A stretch of 33,453 nt of DNA from positions 1 through 33,453 of the forward strand of contig CAJAVE010000264.1 of NCBI GenBank assembly GCA_903945325.1. The letters are read 5' to 3'. A model generated the notes under the pieces. It ran no database searches, was not told where the DNA came from, and saw only the letters and a program-made list of their open reading frames with translations. How positions within the stretch are numbered: the first letter of the stretch is position 1; each line of letters begins with the position of its first letter. A program made the translations under genes and the position numbers. Below are positions 33,010 to 33,453 of the stretch, piece by piece. Origin of the DNA: an uncultured beta proteobacterium (lineage in GTDB: Bacteria > Pseudomonadota > Gammaproteobacteria > Burkholderiales > Burkholderiaceae_C).

Positions 33010-33453
33010 ATGAAACAAGTTCAAGACGCCTACATCGTTGCCGCCACCCGCACGCCTATCGGCCGCTCTGGCCGGGGCTACTTCCGCAACACCCGCCCCG
33101 ATGAGCTGCTGGTAGCGGCCATCCGCAGCGCCATGCTGCAGGTGCCCACGCTGGACCCCAAGGCGATTGAGGACGCCATCATTGGCTGCTCGTTCCCCGA
33201 GGGAGAGCAGGGCATGAACATGGCCCGCATCGCCACCGGCCTGGCCTTTGCCCACCCGGTGGGCGGCGTCACGGTCAACCGCTTCTGCGCCTCGGGCGTG
33301 ACGGCCATCCAGATGGCCGCCGACCGCATCCGCGTGGGCGAGGCCGATGTGATGATCGCCGGGGGTGCCGAGTCCATGAGCATGGTGCCCATGGGTGGCA
33401 ACAAGGTTTCGTTCAACCCTGCCATTTTCGAGCGAGATGAAAACATCGGCATC
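33010..33453 (+). CDS. Acetyl-CoA C-acyltransferase (FadA-like), 5-prime part
   Basis: Starting at ATG 33010, 148 codons stay open to the window edge, so the gene is cut off. KQVQDAYIVAATRTPIGRS is the thiolase N-terminus, the nucleophile is Cys93 in NRFCASG, and IAGGAESMSMVPMGG follows. It would release acetyl-CoA from 3-ketoacyl-CoA, completing the cycle with the two enzymes upstream. The 13-bp spacing from the HAD-ECH gene (containing GAAAG) shows it is in the same operon. The C-terminal catalytic His and Cys are outside the window. Confidence 0.93.
   Translation, partial: MKQVQDAYIVAATRTPIGRSGRGYFRNTRPDELLVAAIRSAMLQVPTLDPKAIEDAIIGCSFPEGEQGMNMARIATGLAFAHPVGGVTVNRFCASGVTAIQMAADRIRVGEADVMIAGGAESMSMVPMGGNKVSFNPAIFERDENIGI

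Overview
The window looks like a chromosome segment from a betaproteobacterium of the order Burkholderiales, most likely family Comamonadaceae (Rhodoferax/Polaromonas-like). This is inferred from the infA-rpmJ-rpsM-rpsK-rpsD-rpoA-rplQ order, the protein sequences, the many acyl-CoA catabolic genes, and a roughly 57-bp dispersed repeat of a kind I associate with Comamonadaceae. No database search was possible. No phage, IS element, CRISPR array or plasmid function was found.

Layout. 1-3321: distal end of the ribosomal alpha operon. An initiator tRNA-Met follows (3340-3416), then its terminator and about 350 bp of gene-poor DNA holding a relic of a gamma-glutamylcyclotransferase-like gene. 3783-8415: an acyl-CoA cluster (thiolase, acyl-CoA dehydrogenase, rhodanese, AidB) behind a perfect 22-bp palindromic operator. 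8418-9056: a convergent GGDEF gene. 9396-14780: a compact cassette of an ArsR repressor, an RND adaptor, an RND pump, a DUF2892 membrane protein and an atypical CsoR/CstR-like repressor, with a clear promoter/operator at 9750-9783. I interpret it as a thiol- or metal-responsive efflux system. 14797-17625: divergent ilvD and aroD. 17719-20378: a lone periplasmic binding protein, a conserved exported-protein gene broken by one base in a T run, and an MlaF-type ATPase without its permease. 20442-22814: the classic divergent lysR/lysA pair, with a long inverted repeat covering the preferred lysR start codon. 22827-27414: an MBL-fold hydrolase, argB, a QseBC-like two-component system and slmA. 27483-33453: a TetR-controlled beta-oxidation operon (TetR, acyl-CoA dehydrogenase, DUF2147 protein, HAD-ECH fusion, thiolase), cut by the window end.

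How the parts work together. Two fatty or branched acyl-CoA oxidation modules sit about 20 kb apart behind different palindromic operators, so they probably answer different regulators. ilvD, aroD, lysA and argB serve amino-acid and shikimate metabolism. The features that most merit a second look are: the ArsR/RND/DUF2892/CsoR-like cassette; the lysR leader hairpin; the 57-bp repeats, two of which supply the Shine-Dalgarno sequence of the next gene while a third sits in frame inside the histidine-kinase dimerisation domain; and the RNA hairpins on both sides of rpsD.
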